A DNA stretch of 64,000 nucleotides from Acidobacteriota bacterium (GTDB taxonomy: Bacteria > Acidobacteriota > Thermoanaerobaculia > UBA5066): the NCBI GenBank assembly GCA_029781975.1, contig JAKOVQ010000005.1, positions 204,560 through 268,559 of the forward strand, in the 5' to 3' direction. Shown here in pieces: positions 16,041 to 25,625 of this stretch. The position numbers and the translations under genes were made by a program. The notes below the pieces were generated by a model. The model was not told where the DNA came from. It saw nothing but the letters and a program-made list of their open reading frames with translations, and made no database searches. Positions within the stretch are counted from its first letter, which is position 1, and the number at the start of each line of letters is the position of its first letter.

Positions 16041-19000
16041 ATGGGGACTCGCGCCGCCCTCGGGGCCGTCGCGGCGGCATTCCTCCTCGGCGCGCCCGTC
16101 CGGGGTGCCCCGCCGGAATTCGAGCGCCTCTCGCTCGAGCAGGGGCTCTCGCAGAGCATCATCGAGGGGATCATCCAGGACCGGTCGGGATTCCTCTGGT
16201 TCGTCACCGAGGACGGGCTCAACCGGTACGACGGCACCCGTTTCACTGTCCGTCGAAACGACGCGAACGACCCGAACAGCCTCTCCTACAACGACCTCAA
16301 GACCGTCTTCGAGGACCGCGACGGGGTCCTCTGGGTCGGGACGTTCGAGGGGGGGCTGAATCGATACGACCCGCGGGCGGGCCGGGTCACGCGCTACCGG
16401 CACGACCCGGCCGACCCGTCGAGCCTCGCCGCCAACACCGTCCGCGCCATCCTCGAGGACCGGACGGGGACGCTCTGGGTCGGGACGCAGGGGGGCGGGC
16501 TCGACCGCCTCGACAGGAAGAGCGGCCGCTTCGAGCACCTCCTCCCCGACCCGGCGAACGACGGAGCGCTCGCCGACGGCGACGTCCGCGCCCTTTGCGA
16601 GGACCGGGCCGGGACGCTCTGGGTGGGGACCGCGGCGGGGGGGCTCCACCGCTGGGACCGCGCCCGGCAAAGGTTCGTCCGCTACCCCGTGGACAGCGGG
16701 AACTCCTCGGCGCTTCCCCACGCGTGGGTCCAGGCCCTCTTCGAGGACCGCGAGGGGGCCCTCTGGGTCGGGACGCTCGGCGGGGGCCTCGCGCGGCTCG
16801 ACCGGTCGACCGGCAGCTTCACCCGTTTCCGCGCCGACCCGTCCGACGCCTCGGCGCTCCCGTCGGACCGGGTCATGGCGGTCGCCGAGGACCACGAGGG
16901 ACGTCTCTGGATCGCGACCGACGGAGGCGGCCTGGCCCGCCTCGACGCCTCGCGCCGCCGTTTCGAGACCTTCCGGAACCAGCCGGCGGACCCGCGAAGC
17001 CTCGCCACCGACCGGGTCTTCGCGCTGTTCGAGGACCGCTCGCGCGTCCTCTGGGTCGGCACCTACGGAGGGGGTCTCTGCAAGCTCGACCTCGGCCGGA
17101 AGAAGTTCGTGACCGTGAGGCACGAGCCGGACGACCCGCGGTCGCTGAGCCACGACATCGTCTGGTCGATCCTCGAGGACGAGAAGGGGATCCTCTGGGT
17201 CGGCACCGACAGCGGCGGGCTCAACCGGATCGACCGCGCGAGGGGAGAGTTCCGCGCGTACCGGCACGACCCGCGCGACCCGACGAGCCTCGCGCACGAC
17301 ACCGTCCGCCACGTCTCCCTCGACCGGCAGGGGAACCTCTGGGTCGCCACGCACGGGGGCGGCCTCGACCTCCTCGACCGCGCCACGGGGCGGTTCGTCC
17401 ACCACCGGCACGACCCCGCGGACCCGGGCTCGATCGCCCACGACGAGCTCCGGACTGTCTACGAGGACAGTCGCGGTACGCTCTGGGTCGCCACCTACGG
17501 GGGCGGCCTCGACCGCCTCGACCGGGCGACCGGCCGGTTCCTCCACCTCCGGCACGACCCGCGCGACCCCTCGAGCCTGCCGAACGACTACCTTCGGACC
17601 GTCTTCGAGGATTCGCGGGGCGCGCTCTGGGTCGGGACGAACGGAGGGGGCCTGGCGCGCCTCGACCGCGACACGGGCCGCTTCGCGGTCTACCGGGCCG
17701 ACCCGAGGGACACGACGACGCTCGGCAGCGACTACGTCTTCGCCCTCCTCGAGGCCCCCGGCGGGGGGCTCTGGATCGGGACGTACGGTGGCGGGATCGC
17801 CCGCTTCGACCGGGCCACCGGCCGCTTCCGCCGGTACACCGTCTCCGACGGCCTCCCGAGCGACTCGGTCTACGGCATCCTCCAGGACGCCCGCGGCCGG
17901 CTCTGGATGAGCACGAACCGGGGCCTCTGCCGCATCGACCCGAAGAGCGGCTCCTTCCACACCTTCGGGGTGAGCGACGGGCTGCAGGGCGAGGAGTTCA
18001 ACGGCGGCGCCTACTTCCAGAGCGTGCGCGGGGAGATGTTCTTCGGCGGGATCCACGGGTTCAACTCGTTCTTCCCCGACGACATCGTCCTGAACGAGGT
18101 GCCGCCTCCGGTCGTCATCACGGACCTCCGGCTCTTCAACCGCTCGATTGCGCCCGGCGAGCTCTCCCAGGGGCGGGTGGTCCTGTCCCAGCCGGTCGAG
18201 TACGTCGACGCGATCGAGCTCGCCTGGGGGCAGGACGTCGTCACCCTCGAGTTCGCCGCCCTCCACTTCTCCGCGCCCGGGCGGAACCGCTACCGGTACC
18301 GCCTGGAGGGGTTCTCCGACGACTGGATCGAGGCCGACGCCGGGCGGCGGGCAGCCACCTTCACCCGCCTCTCGCCCGGCTCCTACGTCTTCCACGTCCA
18401 GGCTGCCAACCCGGACGGCGCCTGGAACCAGGAGGGCGCACGCCTGGCGATCCGCGTCCTCCCCCCCTTCTGGGCGACCTGGTGGTTCCGCCTTCTCGCC
18501 CTCGCCGTCGGTGCCGGCCTGGTGGCGTTCGCCTGGGTCCGGCACGCGAGGACGATCCGCCTGAGCGCCGAGCTGCGCGCCGCCCACGACGCGCAGATGG
18601 CGATCATGCCGAGGTCCGACCCGACCCTCGACGGCTTCGAGGTCTCCGGGGCCTGCGTCTTCGCGAAAGACGTCGGCGGCGACTTCTTCGACTACGTCTC
18701 CCTCGAAGGAGACCCGCCGCGGCTCTGCGTCGTCGTCGGCGACGTCGCCGGCAAGGGGATGACCTCCGCGATGGCCTCGGCCCTCTCGAGCGGGATGGTC
18801 CACGCGGAACTGAGGGCCGGCACCCCGATCGCGGAGGCGATGACGCGTGTGAACCGCCTGGTCTACGCCAAGGCCGAGCGGCACATGTTCACCGCGCTCT
18901 GCCTGGCGACTCTCGACCCGGCCCGGCGGACCCTCGAGCTCGTGAACGCCGGCGTCTGCCCCCCGCTCCTCAAGCGCGGCGACGAGGTCGCCGAGCTCGA

Positions 19001-19298
19001 GTCGGCGGGCCCGTCGCTCCCGCTGGGCGCCCTGCCGTCCACGGCCTACGAGAGCCGCGAGGTCGGGCTCCAGGCGGGCGACGTGGTCCTCCTCTACACC
19101 GACGGCGCGCCGGAGGCGGCCGACCGGTCGGGGGCGCAGTACGGATACGAGGCCGTGCGCTCGTTCCTCGCCTCGCTTCCGACCTCCCGCCTCTCCGCGC
19201 GCGAGATCCGGCAGGCCCTCGTCCGAGAGCTCGCCCGCTTCGCGAGAGGCTCGCACCGCGCCGACGACACGACGCTCGTGGTGGTCAAGGCGCTCTGA
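16041..19298 (+). CDS. Two-component-type beta-propeller sensor with SpoIIE/PP2C phosphatase output
   Basis: The 1085-aa membrane protein has a signal peptide (residues 1-24), then about 14 LWVGT-type propeller repeats (~25-690) and a Y_Y_Y domain (~700-790). A transmembrane helix (~812-832) and a cytoplasmic SpoIIE-like PP2C phosphatase (~855-1085) follow. Phosphatase metal motifs are intact: DVGGDFFD, GDVAGKGM, YTDGAPEA and DDTTLVVVK. It probably senses a periplasmic ligand and dephosphorylates an anti-sigma-factor antagonist or another phosphoprotein; no such partner gene is adjacent. TATCAG just before the ATG suggests a leaderless start. Confidence 0.9.
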   Translation: MGTRAALGAVAAAFLLGAPVRGAPPEFERLSLEQGLSQSIIEGIIQDRSGFLWFVTEDGLNRYDGTRFTVRRNDANDPNSLSYNDLKTVFEDRDGVLWVGTFEGGLNRYDPRAGRVTRYRHDPADPSSLAANTVRAILEDRTGTLWVGTQGGGLDRLDRKSGRFEHLLPDPANDGALADGDVRALCEDRAGTLWVGTAAGGLHRWDRARQRFVRYPVDSGNSSALPHAWVQALFEDREGALWVGTLGGGLARLDRSTGSFTRFRADPSDASALPSDRVMAVAEDHEGRLWIATDGGGLARLDASRRRFETFRNQPADPRSLATDRVFALFEDRSRVLWVGTYGGGLCKLDLGRKKFVTVRHEPDDPRSLSHDIVWSILEDEKGILWVGTDSGGLNRIDRARGEFRAYRHDPRDPTSLAHDTVRHVSLDRQGNLWVATHGGGLDLLDRATGRFVHHRHDPADPGSIAHDELRTVYEDSRGTLWVATYGGGLDRLDRATGRFLHLRHDPRDPSSLPNDYLRTVFEDSRGALWVGTNGGGLARLDRDTGRFAVYRADPRDTTTLGSDYVFALLEAPGGGLWIGTYGGGIARFDRATGRFRRYTVSDGLPSDSVYGILQDARGRLWMSTNRGLCRIDPKSGSFHTFGVSDGLQGEEFNGGAYFQSVRGEMFFGGIHGFNSFFPDDIVLNEVPPPVVITDLRLFNRSIAPGELSQGRVVLSQPVEYVDAIELAWGQDVVTLEFAALHFSAPGRNRYRYRLEGFSDDWIEADAGRRAATFTRLSPGSYVFHVQAANPDGAWNQEGARLAIRVLPPFWATWWFRLLALAVGAGLVAFAWVRHARTIRLSAELRAAHDAQMAIMPRSDPTLDGFEVSGACVFAKDVGGDFFDYVSLEGDPPRLCVVVGDVAGKGMTSAMASALSSGMVHAELRAGTPIAEAMTRVNRLVYAKAERHMFTALCLATLDPARRTLELVNAGVCPPLLKRGDEVAELESAGPSLPLGALPSTAYESREVGLQAGDVVLLYTDGAPEAADRSGAQYGYEAVRSFLASLPTSRLSAREIRQALVRELARFARGSHRADDTTLVVVKAL

Positions 19299-19386
19299 CG
19301 GCCCCGGCACGAGATCGGGCGAAAATGGGAGGCCGGCATCGAGGTGTCGACACGGCGGGAGCCTGCACGCTCCGGACGGAGGGTCG

Positions 19387-21888
19387 ATGCGAAACGCAGG
19401 AGCTCGAATTCTTCCGGCCCTCGTCTTCTGGGGCTGCCTGGCAGCCACGGCAGAAGCGAGCCTCACCTGGGAGAAGGTACCGGGCGCGCCGGAAGGCGAA
19501 TACCTGGGTCTGGCCGCGCACGGCGACGACCTCGCCGTCGTCTTCCGGGAGCATCGGTCCGGAGGCGAGCTGGTGCCCGGAGCGGCCCTGCGAAGCGCCG
19601 GGTCGTGGGAGCGCCTCCAGGTCCCCACGGGGGACGGCTCTCCACCCGCGACGCTCTTCCGCGCGGTGGCGCTCTCCGAGTTCCGGCTGGCGGTCGCCGG
19701 GCAGGTCGGGGACCCGGGCAGACCGAGCATCCGGATCTGGATCTGGGACCGCGCGGCAAGGACCTGGACCACCCTGCCGGAGGTCCCGGCTTCCGGCGAC
19801 TGGGAAGTCGCCGTCGACCTGGATATCGAGGGAGACGGCGTCCTCCTCCTGTCGTCGCGCTGCCGGCTCCTGCGGTGGACCGGGTCGGCGTGGGTCACGC
19901 CCGAAGGGTGGCCGGCAGAAGCGTTCGGGAACGCGAGCTGTAGCGAGCCGTTCGTCCGTGATTCGGGCCGCCTCTTCGTCGTGGCCGGAGCGATCTTCGA
20001 GTATCGCCAGGGGAGGATCGTCTACCCCCTCCAGCCGGAGGGGGCCGAACGGAGAGGGGTCGCGGTCCTCCCGGAGGGGCTCGCGTTCCTCCAGAACGGC
20101 CCATCGGGCTATCCGAACCGGCTCTTTCTGCCGGGGCGCCCGGGGCCGCTCGGAATGCCGCTGTTTGCGACGGGGAGGCTCTTTCGCCACGGGGAGGCGC
20201 TCTATGCGGCGACGGAGGCCGGGCCGGTGCGGCTGGGAGAGGGGCTCTGGACCTATACCCGGCCGGCGGGACTGCAAGGCCAATCCGACTCCGGCTCCGC
20301 CCAGGGGCCCGAGGGGCCGTTCGTCCGGGCGGGGGGTGTGGTGTACGGAGCGTCCCGGACCGGGCTCTTCGTCGGCCGTCCGTCCGTTCGCCGCCTCCTG
20401 CCCGTTTTCACGAGCGGCTCTGGGCTGCGAGGCGAGACCTACCGGACGGAGCTCGTCCTCTCGAACTTTGGCGACGTCGCGGTCACGGCGCGAGTGGAGC
20501 TCCGAGCCCCCGCGGGAATCGCTGCAGGGCGGTGGACGGCGAGCGTGGAGCTGCCGCCCGGAGCCGGGAAGCGGATCGAGGACCTCCTCGTGCTCTACTC
20601 GCCGTCCCCTGGCCTCCCGGCCACGGGGAGCCTCGCGATCGAATTCGAGGGCGCGGCTCGGGACGAGGACGTGTGGGCCGGCGCCGACGTCGTCGCCTCC
20701 CGCGCCGGCCGCCTGACGAGGACCACGGTTCCGGCCCCGCGTTGGGGGAGCGGGCCGGGGTACTACATCGAGAGCGCGGTCGGCCCGATTCCACGCGTCG
20801 ACCCCGCGATCCGGACGAACGTCGGATGGGCGGACGCGGGCGACTCGGGGCCCGCCGGGCCGCTCGGGAGCGAGTTCCTTCTCGAGGAGTGGGCGACGCC
20901 GAAGCCGGGGCCGTTTCGGTTCTTCGCCGACCGGGGCCAGTGGGAGCAGCGGCCCCTTTTCGCGCTCCAGCCGGGCCTCCAGGAGGGGACGGTCCTCGGC
21001 CTCTCGGGACCGGCGTACTACGGCGGCCCGAACTGCTGTCAGGGGAACGAGTCGATCGCCTCGCGCGACCTGGTGGCCTACGCCGTCGAAGTCGACGACG
21101 AGAGCGGCGACGGGTCGATGACGCTCTTCGAGACCCTCAGCCTCGACCTGGACCGGTCCTCCCTCTTCTTCCCGGCCGTCGTCCGGACGGCGGGTCGCGA
21201 CGGCACGACGTGGTCGACCGAGCTCCGGCTCGGGCGGCGCCCAGGGTCCGTCGGCGAGGGAACCGTCCGCCTCCGATTCCGCGGAGAGATCGGAGGAGAA
21301 CCGCTCGAGACCGAGTGGACGATGAGCCTCTCCGAAGGCCGCACCGCCCGCTTCGACGCCGCGGCGGAGGCGATCCGGCAGACGGGCCTCGCGGACACCG
21401 GGCAGCCCGTCGTCGGGACCCTCGTCGTCGCGCTCGAAGAGACGGGGTGGGGCCTGCTCTTCGGAGAAGCGCACGTCTCAGGTCGGCGGGACGGCGTGCC
21501 CGGGGCCTTCGGCGTCTTGCTGCCCGGGATCGCCGCGGGCCGTCTCGCCGCGGAGCGCGCGATCGTCCCGGGCCTTTCGAACGACGCTCACCTCCGCTCG
21601 AACCTCGCCGTCGCGAACGCGGCGCCGGAGGGGGCGGCATCGCTGACGCTCGGCGTCGCGCTCCACCGCTGCACCGACGGGGCCCTCGTCGGCTCCTGGG
21701 AGACGACGCTCGGGCCGGGGGAGCGGGCGCAGTGGAACGACGTCGGGGGCGCGATCGCGGGGGCGGGCGGCGACCTCTATGCCGTCATTCGAAGGGTCGC
21801 CGGCGAGGGACGCTTCGCGGCCTACGGCGTCGTCCACGACCGCGCGAGCGGAGACGGCGCGTCCCGACCGATGACCGGCGTCGAGTAG
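19387..21888 (+). CDS. Large secreted protein of unknown function
   Basis: The 833-aa protein starts with a signal peptide (residues 1-25, ending near TAEAS). The first ~340 residues look like a beta-propeller with repeated aromatic/Gly patterns (IWIWDRAARTW, LLRWTGSAW). The rest appears to contain several Ig-like beta domains (TELVLSNFGDVAVTARVELRAP; SNLAVANAAPEGAASLTL). The C-terminus (YAVIRRVAGEGRFAAYGVVHDRAS) matches the pattern of a gene remnant at the end of this window, so both belong to one family of exported proteins. Codon use is less G+C-biased than its neighbours in the first half. I do not know the function. Confidence 0.75.
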   Translation: MRNAGARILPALVFWGCLAATAEASLTWEKVPGAPEGEYLGLAAHGDDLAVVFREHRSGGELVPGAALRSAGSWERLQVPTGDGSPPATLFRAVALSEFRLAVAGQVGDPGRPSIRIWIWDRAARTWTTLPEVPASGDWEVAVDLDIEGDGVLLLSSRCRLLRWTGSAWVTPEGWPAEAFGNASCSEPFVRDSGRLFVVAGAIFEYRQGRIVYPLQPEGAERRGVAVLPEGLAFLQNGPSGYPNRLFLPGRPGPLGMPLFATGRLFRHGEALYAATEAGPVRLGEGLWTYTRPAGLQGQSDSGSAQGPEGPFVRAGGVVYGASRTGLFVGRPSVRRLLPVFTSGSGLRGETYRTELVLSNFGDVAVTARVELRAPAGIAAGRWTASVELPPGAGKRIEDLLVLYSPSPGLPATGSLAIEFEGAARDEDVWAGADVVASRAGRLTRTTVPAPRWGSGPGYYIESAVGPIPRVDPAIRTNVGWADAGDSGPAGPLGSEFLLEEWATPKPGPFRFFADRGQWEQRPLFALQPGLQEGTVLGLSGPAYYGGPNCCQGNESIASRDLVAYAVEVDDESGDGSMTLFETLSLDLDRSSLFFPAVVRTAGRDGTTWSTELRLGRRPGSVGEGTVRLRFRGEIGGEPLETEWTMSLSEGRTARFDAAAEAIRQTGLADTGQPVVGTLVVALEETGWGLLFGEAHVSGRRDGVPGAFGVLLPGIAAGRLAAERAIVPGLSNDAHLRSNLAVANAAPEGAASLTLGVALHRCTDGALVGSWETTLGPGERAQWNDVGGAIAGAGGDLYAVIRRVAGEGRFAAYGVVHDRASGDGASRPMTGVE

Positions 21889-22031
21889 GAGCCGGCGGCC
21901 GACCCTCCCCGGCGGCTCCTCGTCGTCGAGGCGATCCCCCCGGGAAGCGGGCAGGGTGGCCGCCCCCGCACCCCCTCGAGGGAGCCCGGCGTGAGGCGGA
22001 CCCCGGGTGCTACCCTTCCCGGCCGACCGGC

Positions 22032-23165
22032 ATGACGCGCGAGGGACGAGGGGGCGGCTCCGGGGAAGAGACGACGGTCGAGCTCGGCAGCGCGCCGGAC
22101 GCCGGCCCCGTCCTGACCCTGGCGGGTCCCCTCGACATGGCGACGGTCGCACGCGCCTGGCGCGACGCGGACCGGCTCCTCGGCTCGGCCCCGGGGGCCG
22201 CCCTCGACGCCCGCGGCGTCACCTCCTGCGACGCCGCGGGCCTCGCGCTCCTCGACCACCTCGTCACGCGCCACGGCGCGCGCCCCGACGGGCTGCCGGC
22301 GCCCCTCGCCGACCGGCTCTCGCGCTTCCGCGACGAGAGGGAGGCGGCCGCGAGGTCGCGCCGAAGACCGGAGGCTTCCTTCGTCGAGGGGCTGGGGGCC
22401 GGAGCGCGAGGGTTCGGCCGCGACGTCGCCGAGCAGGTCGCCTTCCTGGGCGCCGTCGTCCGGGCCCTCGGCGCGGCGCTCCGCTCGCCGCGCCTCTGGC
22501 GCGCGAGCGAGACGCTCGGCCTCGCCCACCGCGCCGGGGTCGAGGCGCTCGGCATCGTGGGCCTCATCAACTTCCTCCTCGGGCTGATCATCGCGTTCGT
22601 CGGGGGCGACATCCTCGCGCGCTTCGGCGCGCAGGTCTTCGTCGCCGACGCGATCGGAATCGTCATGGTGCGCGAGCTCGGCCCGATCATGACCGCGATC
22701 GTCGTGGCCGGCCGCTCCGGGTCGGCGTTCGCCGCCGAGCTCGGGACGATGCGGGTGAACGAGGAGGTCGACGCCCTGGAGACGATGGGGCTCGCGCCGG
22801 TCCCGCTCCTCGTCCTCCCCCGCGTCGTGGCCGGAACCGTCGCCACACCCCTCCTCGCCCTCTACGGCATGCTCGCCGGCGTCTCGGCGGGTCTCCTCCA
22901 GATGTCCCTCTCCGGCTTCCCGCTCGCGGTCAGCGGCGGCCGCCTCCTCGAGGCGATGACGATCGGCCACCTCGTGATCGGGGTCGCGAAGTCGGTCGTC
23001 TTCGGCGCGCTCGTCTCCGCCGTCGGCTGCCTCCGCGGTCTCCAGGCCGGGCGGGGACCGAGCGCCGTCGGCCTCGCCGCCACGCGGGCCGTCGTGGCCG
23101 GAATCGTCCTCGTCATCGTGGCCGACGCGGTCTTCGCCGTCGTCACGACGGTCCTCGGCGTATGA
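22032..23165 (+). CDS. mlaE: MlaE-type ABC permease with N-terminal STAS domain
   Basis: The 377-aa inner-membrane permease belongs to a Mla-type phospholipid/hydrophobic-molecule transporter. Residues ~15-100 resemble a STAS/MlaB domain (LTLAGPLDMATVARAW, SCDAAGLALLDHL). Residues ~120-377 are the MlaE permease with LGLIIAFVGG, VMVRELGPIMTAIVVAGRSGSAFAAELGTMRVNEEVDAL and five to six membrane segments. The STAS fusion replaces a separate MlaB. TACCCT at 22011 may be a -10 box. It is the first gene of a four-gene operon linked by 4-nt overlaps. Confidence 0.92.
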   Translation: MTREGRGGGSGEETTVELGSAPDAGPVLTLAGPLDMATVARAWRDADRLLGSAPGAALDARGVTSCDAAGLALLDHLVTRHGARPDGLPAPLADRLSRFRDEREAAARSRRRPEASFVEGLGAGARGFGRDVAEQVAFLGAVVRALGAALRSPRLWRASETLGLAHRAGVEALGIVGLINFLLGLIIAFVGGDILARFGAQVFVADAIGIVMVRELGPIMTAIVVAGRSGSAFAAELGTMRVNEEVDALETMGLAPVPLLVLPRVVAGTVATPLLALYGMLAGVSAGLLQMSLSGFPLAVSGGRLLEAMTIGHLVIGVAKSVVFGALVSAVGCLRGLQAGRGPSAVGLAATRAVVAGIVLVIVADAVFAVVTTVLGV

Positions 23166-23938
23166 GCGAGGCGGCCGTCTCCGTCCGGGACGTCAGCGTC
23201 TCCTACGGGGAGTCGGTGGTCCTCTCGGGCGTCGCCTTCGACGTTCCGCGCGGCGAGGTCTTCGGCATCCTCGGCGGCTCCGGATCGGGGAAGACGTCGC
23301 TCCTGCGGTGCCTCGTGGGCCTCCGGAAGCCGAGCGCGGGCGACATCCTCCTGGGCGGCGCGAGCATCGTCCACGCCGAGGGGGACGAGAGGCTCCGGCT
23401 CCTCCGGAGCTTCGGGATGGCGTTCCAGGGGGGAGCGCTCCTCGGGAACCGGACGGTCCTCGAGAACGCGCGTCTCCCCCTGGACGAGCTGACCGACCTC
23501 CCCTCCGAGGCCCGCGACGCGGCGGCCCGGGAGAAGCTCGCCCTCGTGGGCCTGACGCACGCGGCCGACAGGCTCCCCTCGGAGATCTCGGGAGGGATGG
23601 TCAAGAGGGCCGCCCTCGCTCGGGCGCTGGCCCTCACGCCCGGGCTCCTCTTTCTCGACGAGCCGTCGGCGGGGCTCGACCCGATCACCGCGGCCGAGCT
23701 CGACGCCCTGATCCGCCGCCTCTCCGGCGAGCTGGGCGTCACCACCGTGATCGTCACCCACGAGCTGGCGAGCGTCTTCGCCATCGTCGACCGGGCGGTC
23801 GTCCTCCGGGCGGAGGCGAAGGGGATCGTGGCGACCGGGGACCCGCGCGAGCTCCGGCGCTCCGCCTCGAGCGAATGGGTACGATCCTTCCTGAACCGGG
23901 GAGCCGGGTTCGCGGGGCCCGGGGGAGGAGACGGGTGA
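23162..23938 (+). CDS. mlaF: MlaF-type ABC transporter ATPase
   Basis: The 258-aa ATPase has Walker A GGSGSGKTS (residues 38-46), Q-loop MAFQGGALL, the MlaF-like signature SGGMVKRAALARAL, Walker B LLFLDEPSAGLDP and H-loop VTHE. It energises the MlaE/MlaD complex that moves lipids or other hydrophobic molecules between the membranes; direction is not predictable. The ATG overlaps the permease stop and the end overlaps the mlaD start. Confidence 0.94.
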   Translation: MSEAAVSVRDVSVSYGESVVLSGVAFDVPRGEVFGILGGSGSGKTSLLRCLVGLRKPSAGDILLGGASIVHAEGDERLRLLRSFGMAFQGGALLGNRTVLENARLPLDELTDLPSEARDAAAREKLALVGLTHAADRLPSEISGGMVKRAALARALALTPGLLFLDEPSAGLDPITAAELDALIRRLSGELGVTTVIVTHELASVFAIVDRAVVLRAEAKGIVATGDPRELRRSASSEWVRSFLNRGAGFAGPGGGDG

Positions 23939-24939
23939 GCGAGCGGTCGCGGAACGTGAGGGTCGGCCTCTTCGTCCTGGGGGCGGTCGGCCTCCTCCTC
24001 GCCGGCCTCTTCGCCTTCGGCCTGAGGGAGGCGCTCGAGCCGCGGCTCCACGCGGAGACCGCGATCGCGGGCGACGTCCAGGGGCTGGCGGTCGGCTCGG
24101 CCGTGGAGATCCGGGGGATCCGGGTCGGGAAGGTCAGCTCGATCGGCTTCACCTGGAACGACTACCCCGGGACCCGGACCGACCTCGCGGTCGTCCGCTT
24201 CGAGATCAAGCGGTCGATCCTCCCCGTCCGGCGCGGCGCCGAGGTCGCGGCGAAGCTGAAGGAGCAGGTCGACCGGGGCTTCCGCGTCCGCGTGAGGAGC
24301 CAGGCCCTCACCGGCACGGCCGTCCTCGCGCTCGAGCGCGTGGACCCGGCGAAGAACCCGCCCCCCGTCATCGACTACCAGCCGCGCGACCTCTACATCC
24401 CCTCGGCCTCCTCGCAGCTCACGCGGATGCTCGACGCGATCGAGCGGACGCTCGACACGCTGAAGGAGATCCGGGTCCAGCCGATCCTCGACCGCGCCGA
24501 GAAGCTCGTCGCGTCGCTCGAGACGCTGGCGGGCAAGGTCAACGGCGTGAGGATCGACCGGATCGAGGCGAAGGCGAACGTCGCCGCCGACGAGGTCGTC
24601 CTCGCGGCGCGGGACCTCCACGCCGGGGTCGCCTCGGCGCGGGAGCAGGTCGAGGCGCTGAAGCTGGGCGAGGCGGGGGACCGGCTGAACGCCGTCCTGG
24701 CCGACCTCCAGGACGCCGCCAGGCAGCTCAGGGGGACCCTCGAGAAGGTCGACGGGATCGACGTCGACGGCCTGAACGACGCCGTCACGAGCCTCCGCCG
24801 GGCGAGCGACCAGCTGGACCAGACCCTCCAGGAGATCCGCGACTACCCCGCCGGGTCGATCCTGGGGAAGCCCCCTGCCCGCCCCGCCGGCGTGGAGGGC
24901 GGAGGGGCCGCAGAGGGCCGAAAGGAGAAGGAGAGATGA
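23935..24939 (+). CDS. mlaD: MlaD/MCE-domain substrate-binding protein
   Basis: The 334-aa protein has one N-terminal membrane anchor (VRVGLFVLGAVGLLLAGLFAFGL) and an MCE domain (~38-145) with VQGLAVGSAVEIRGIRVGKVSSI. A long helical region (~165-305; repeated RIEAKANVAAD, EQVEALKLGEAGDRLN) probably forms the hexameric needle or tunnel seen in longer MCE proteins, and the tail is Gly/Lys-rich. It links the inner-membrane transporter to the periplasm. GTG start overlaps the mlaF stop. Confidence 0.92.
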   Translation: MSERSRNVRVGLFVLGAVGLLLAGLFAFGLREALEPRLHAETAIAGDVQGLAVGSAVEIRGIRVGKVSSIGFTWNDYPGTRTDLAVVRFEIKRSILPVRRGAEVAAKLKEQVDRGFRVRVRSQALTGTAVLALERVDPAKNPPPVIDYQPRDLYIPSASSQLTRMLDAIERTLDTLKEIRVQPILDRAEKLVASLETLAGKVNGVRIDRIEAKANVAADEVVLAARDLHAGVASAREQVEALKLGEAGDRLNAVLADLQDAARQLRGTLEKVDGIDVDGLNDAVTSLRRASDQLDQTLQEIRDYPAGSILGKPPARPAGVEGGGAAEGRKEKER

Positions 24940-25574
24940 CGGCAGCCCCGTCCCGTCGCCGGCCGCTCCTCGCGGGCCCCGCGTCCCTGGCGCTCCTCGC
25001 CGCCCTCCTGGCGGCCGGGTGCCTCTCGCGCCCCTCCCTCGTCCGCGAGCGGTACGGGCTCCTCGTCCCCCCTCCCGGGACGCCGCCGCCCGAAGCCACC
25101 AAGGTCCTCGCCCTCCCTTCGGTGGAGGTCCCCGCGGCGTTCGACCGGATCGGCTTCGTCTACCGGACGGGCGAGACGAGGTACGAGACCGACCCCTACA
25201 CGCAGTGGCTCTCGGCGCCGCGCGAGCAGCTCGCCGAGGCGCTCCGCGCGAATCTCCGGACGACCGGCCTCTTCCGCGACGTGGGCCGCGTGAGCCGCGG
25301 GGCGGACCTCGTCGCGCGCGTGACGGTCACCGAGGTCTACGGCGACTTCCGCAGGCCCGACGCCCCCGCAGCCCGGGTCGCCCTGGAGGTAACGATCGCC
25401 GGGCGGGCGGAGCCCGGCAGGCCCGCGGAGGCGCCGCTGACGCGCGCCTACGCGTTGAGCCTGCCGATCCCGGCCCGGACGCCGGAGGCGGTGGCCGAAG
25501 GGATCGGCCGCGCGGTGGCGCAGGCGGCGTCCGAGATCGCCATAGACGTGAGGCGGGCCGGCCTCGCCCCGTGA
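24936..25574 (+). CDS. ABC-type transport auxiliary lipoprotein (PqiC/YmbA-like)
   Basis: The 212-aa protein has a lipoprotein signal with lipobox LLAAGC at residues 24-29. The mature part fits the ABC-type transport auxiliary component fold: a strand ALPSVEVPAAFDRIGFVYRTG, then YTQWLSAPREQLAEALRANLRTTGLF, a variant of the family's W-x3-P pattern. It is probably anchored in the outer membrane and contacts the MCE protein, replacing MlaC/MlaA. The ATG overlaps mlaD and closes the operon. Confidence 0.85.
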   Translation: MTAAPSRRRPLLAGPASLALLAALLAAGCLSRPSLVRERYGLLVPPPGTPPPEATKVLALPSVEVPAAFDRIGFVYRTGETRYETDPYTQWLSAPREQLAEALRANLRTTGLFRDVGRVSRGADLVARVTVTEVYGDFRRPDAPAARVALEVTIAGRAEPGRPAEAPLTRAYALSLPIPARTPEAVAEGIGRAVAQAASEIAIDVRRAGLAP

Positions 25575-25625
25575 GCGGGGACGCACCCGCGCAGCGCCTT
25601 CTCCCGTAAACCGCGACGCCGGCTC

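Noticed and set aside
16300..17900. Regularly spaced repeats that could suggest a CRISPR array
   Set aside because: The period is a coding repeat of propeller blades in one frame. The units vary at synonymous sites and there are no cas genes.
16032..19898. A 1288-codon open frame antisense to the propeller-PP2C gene
   Set aside because: It arises because repeated LWVGT blades in G+C-rich DNA leave few antisense stops. Its translation is Arg/Pro/Glu-rich with no domain, while the sense strand has clear propeller and PP2C motifs.
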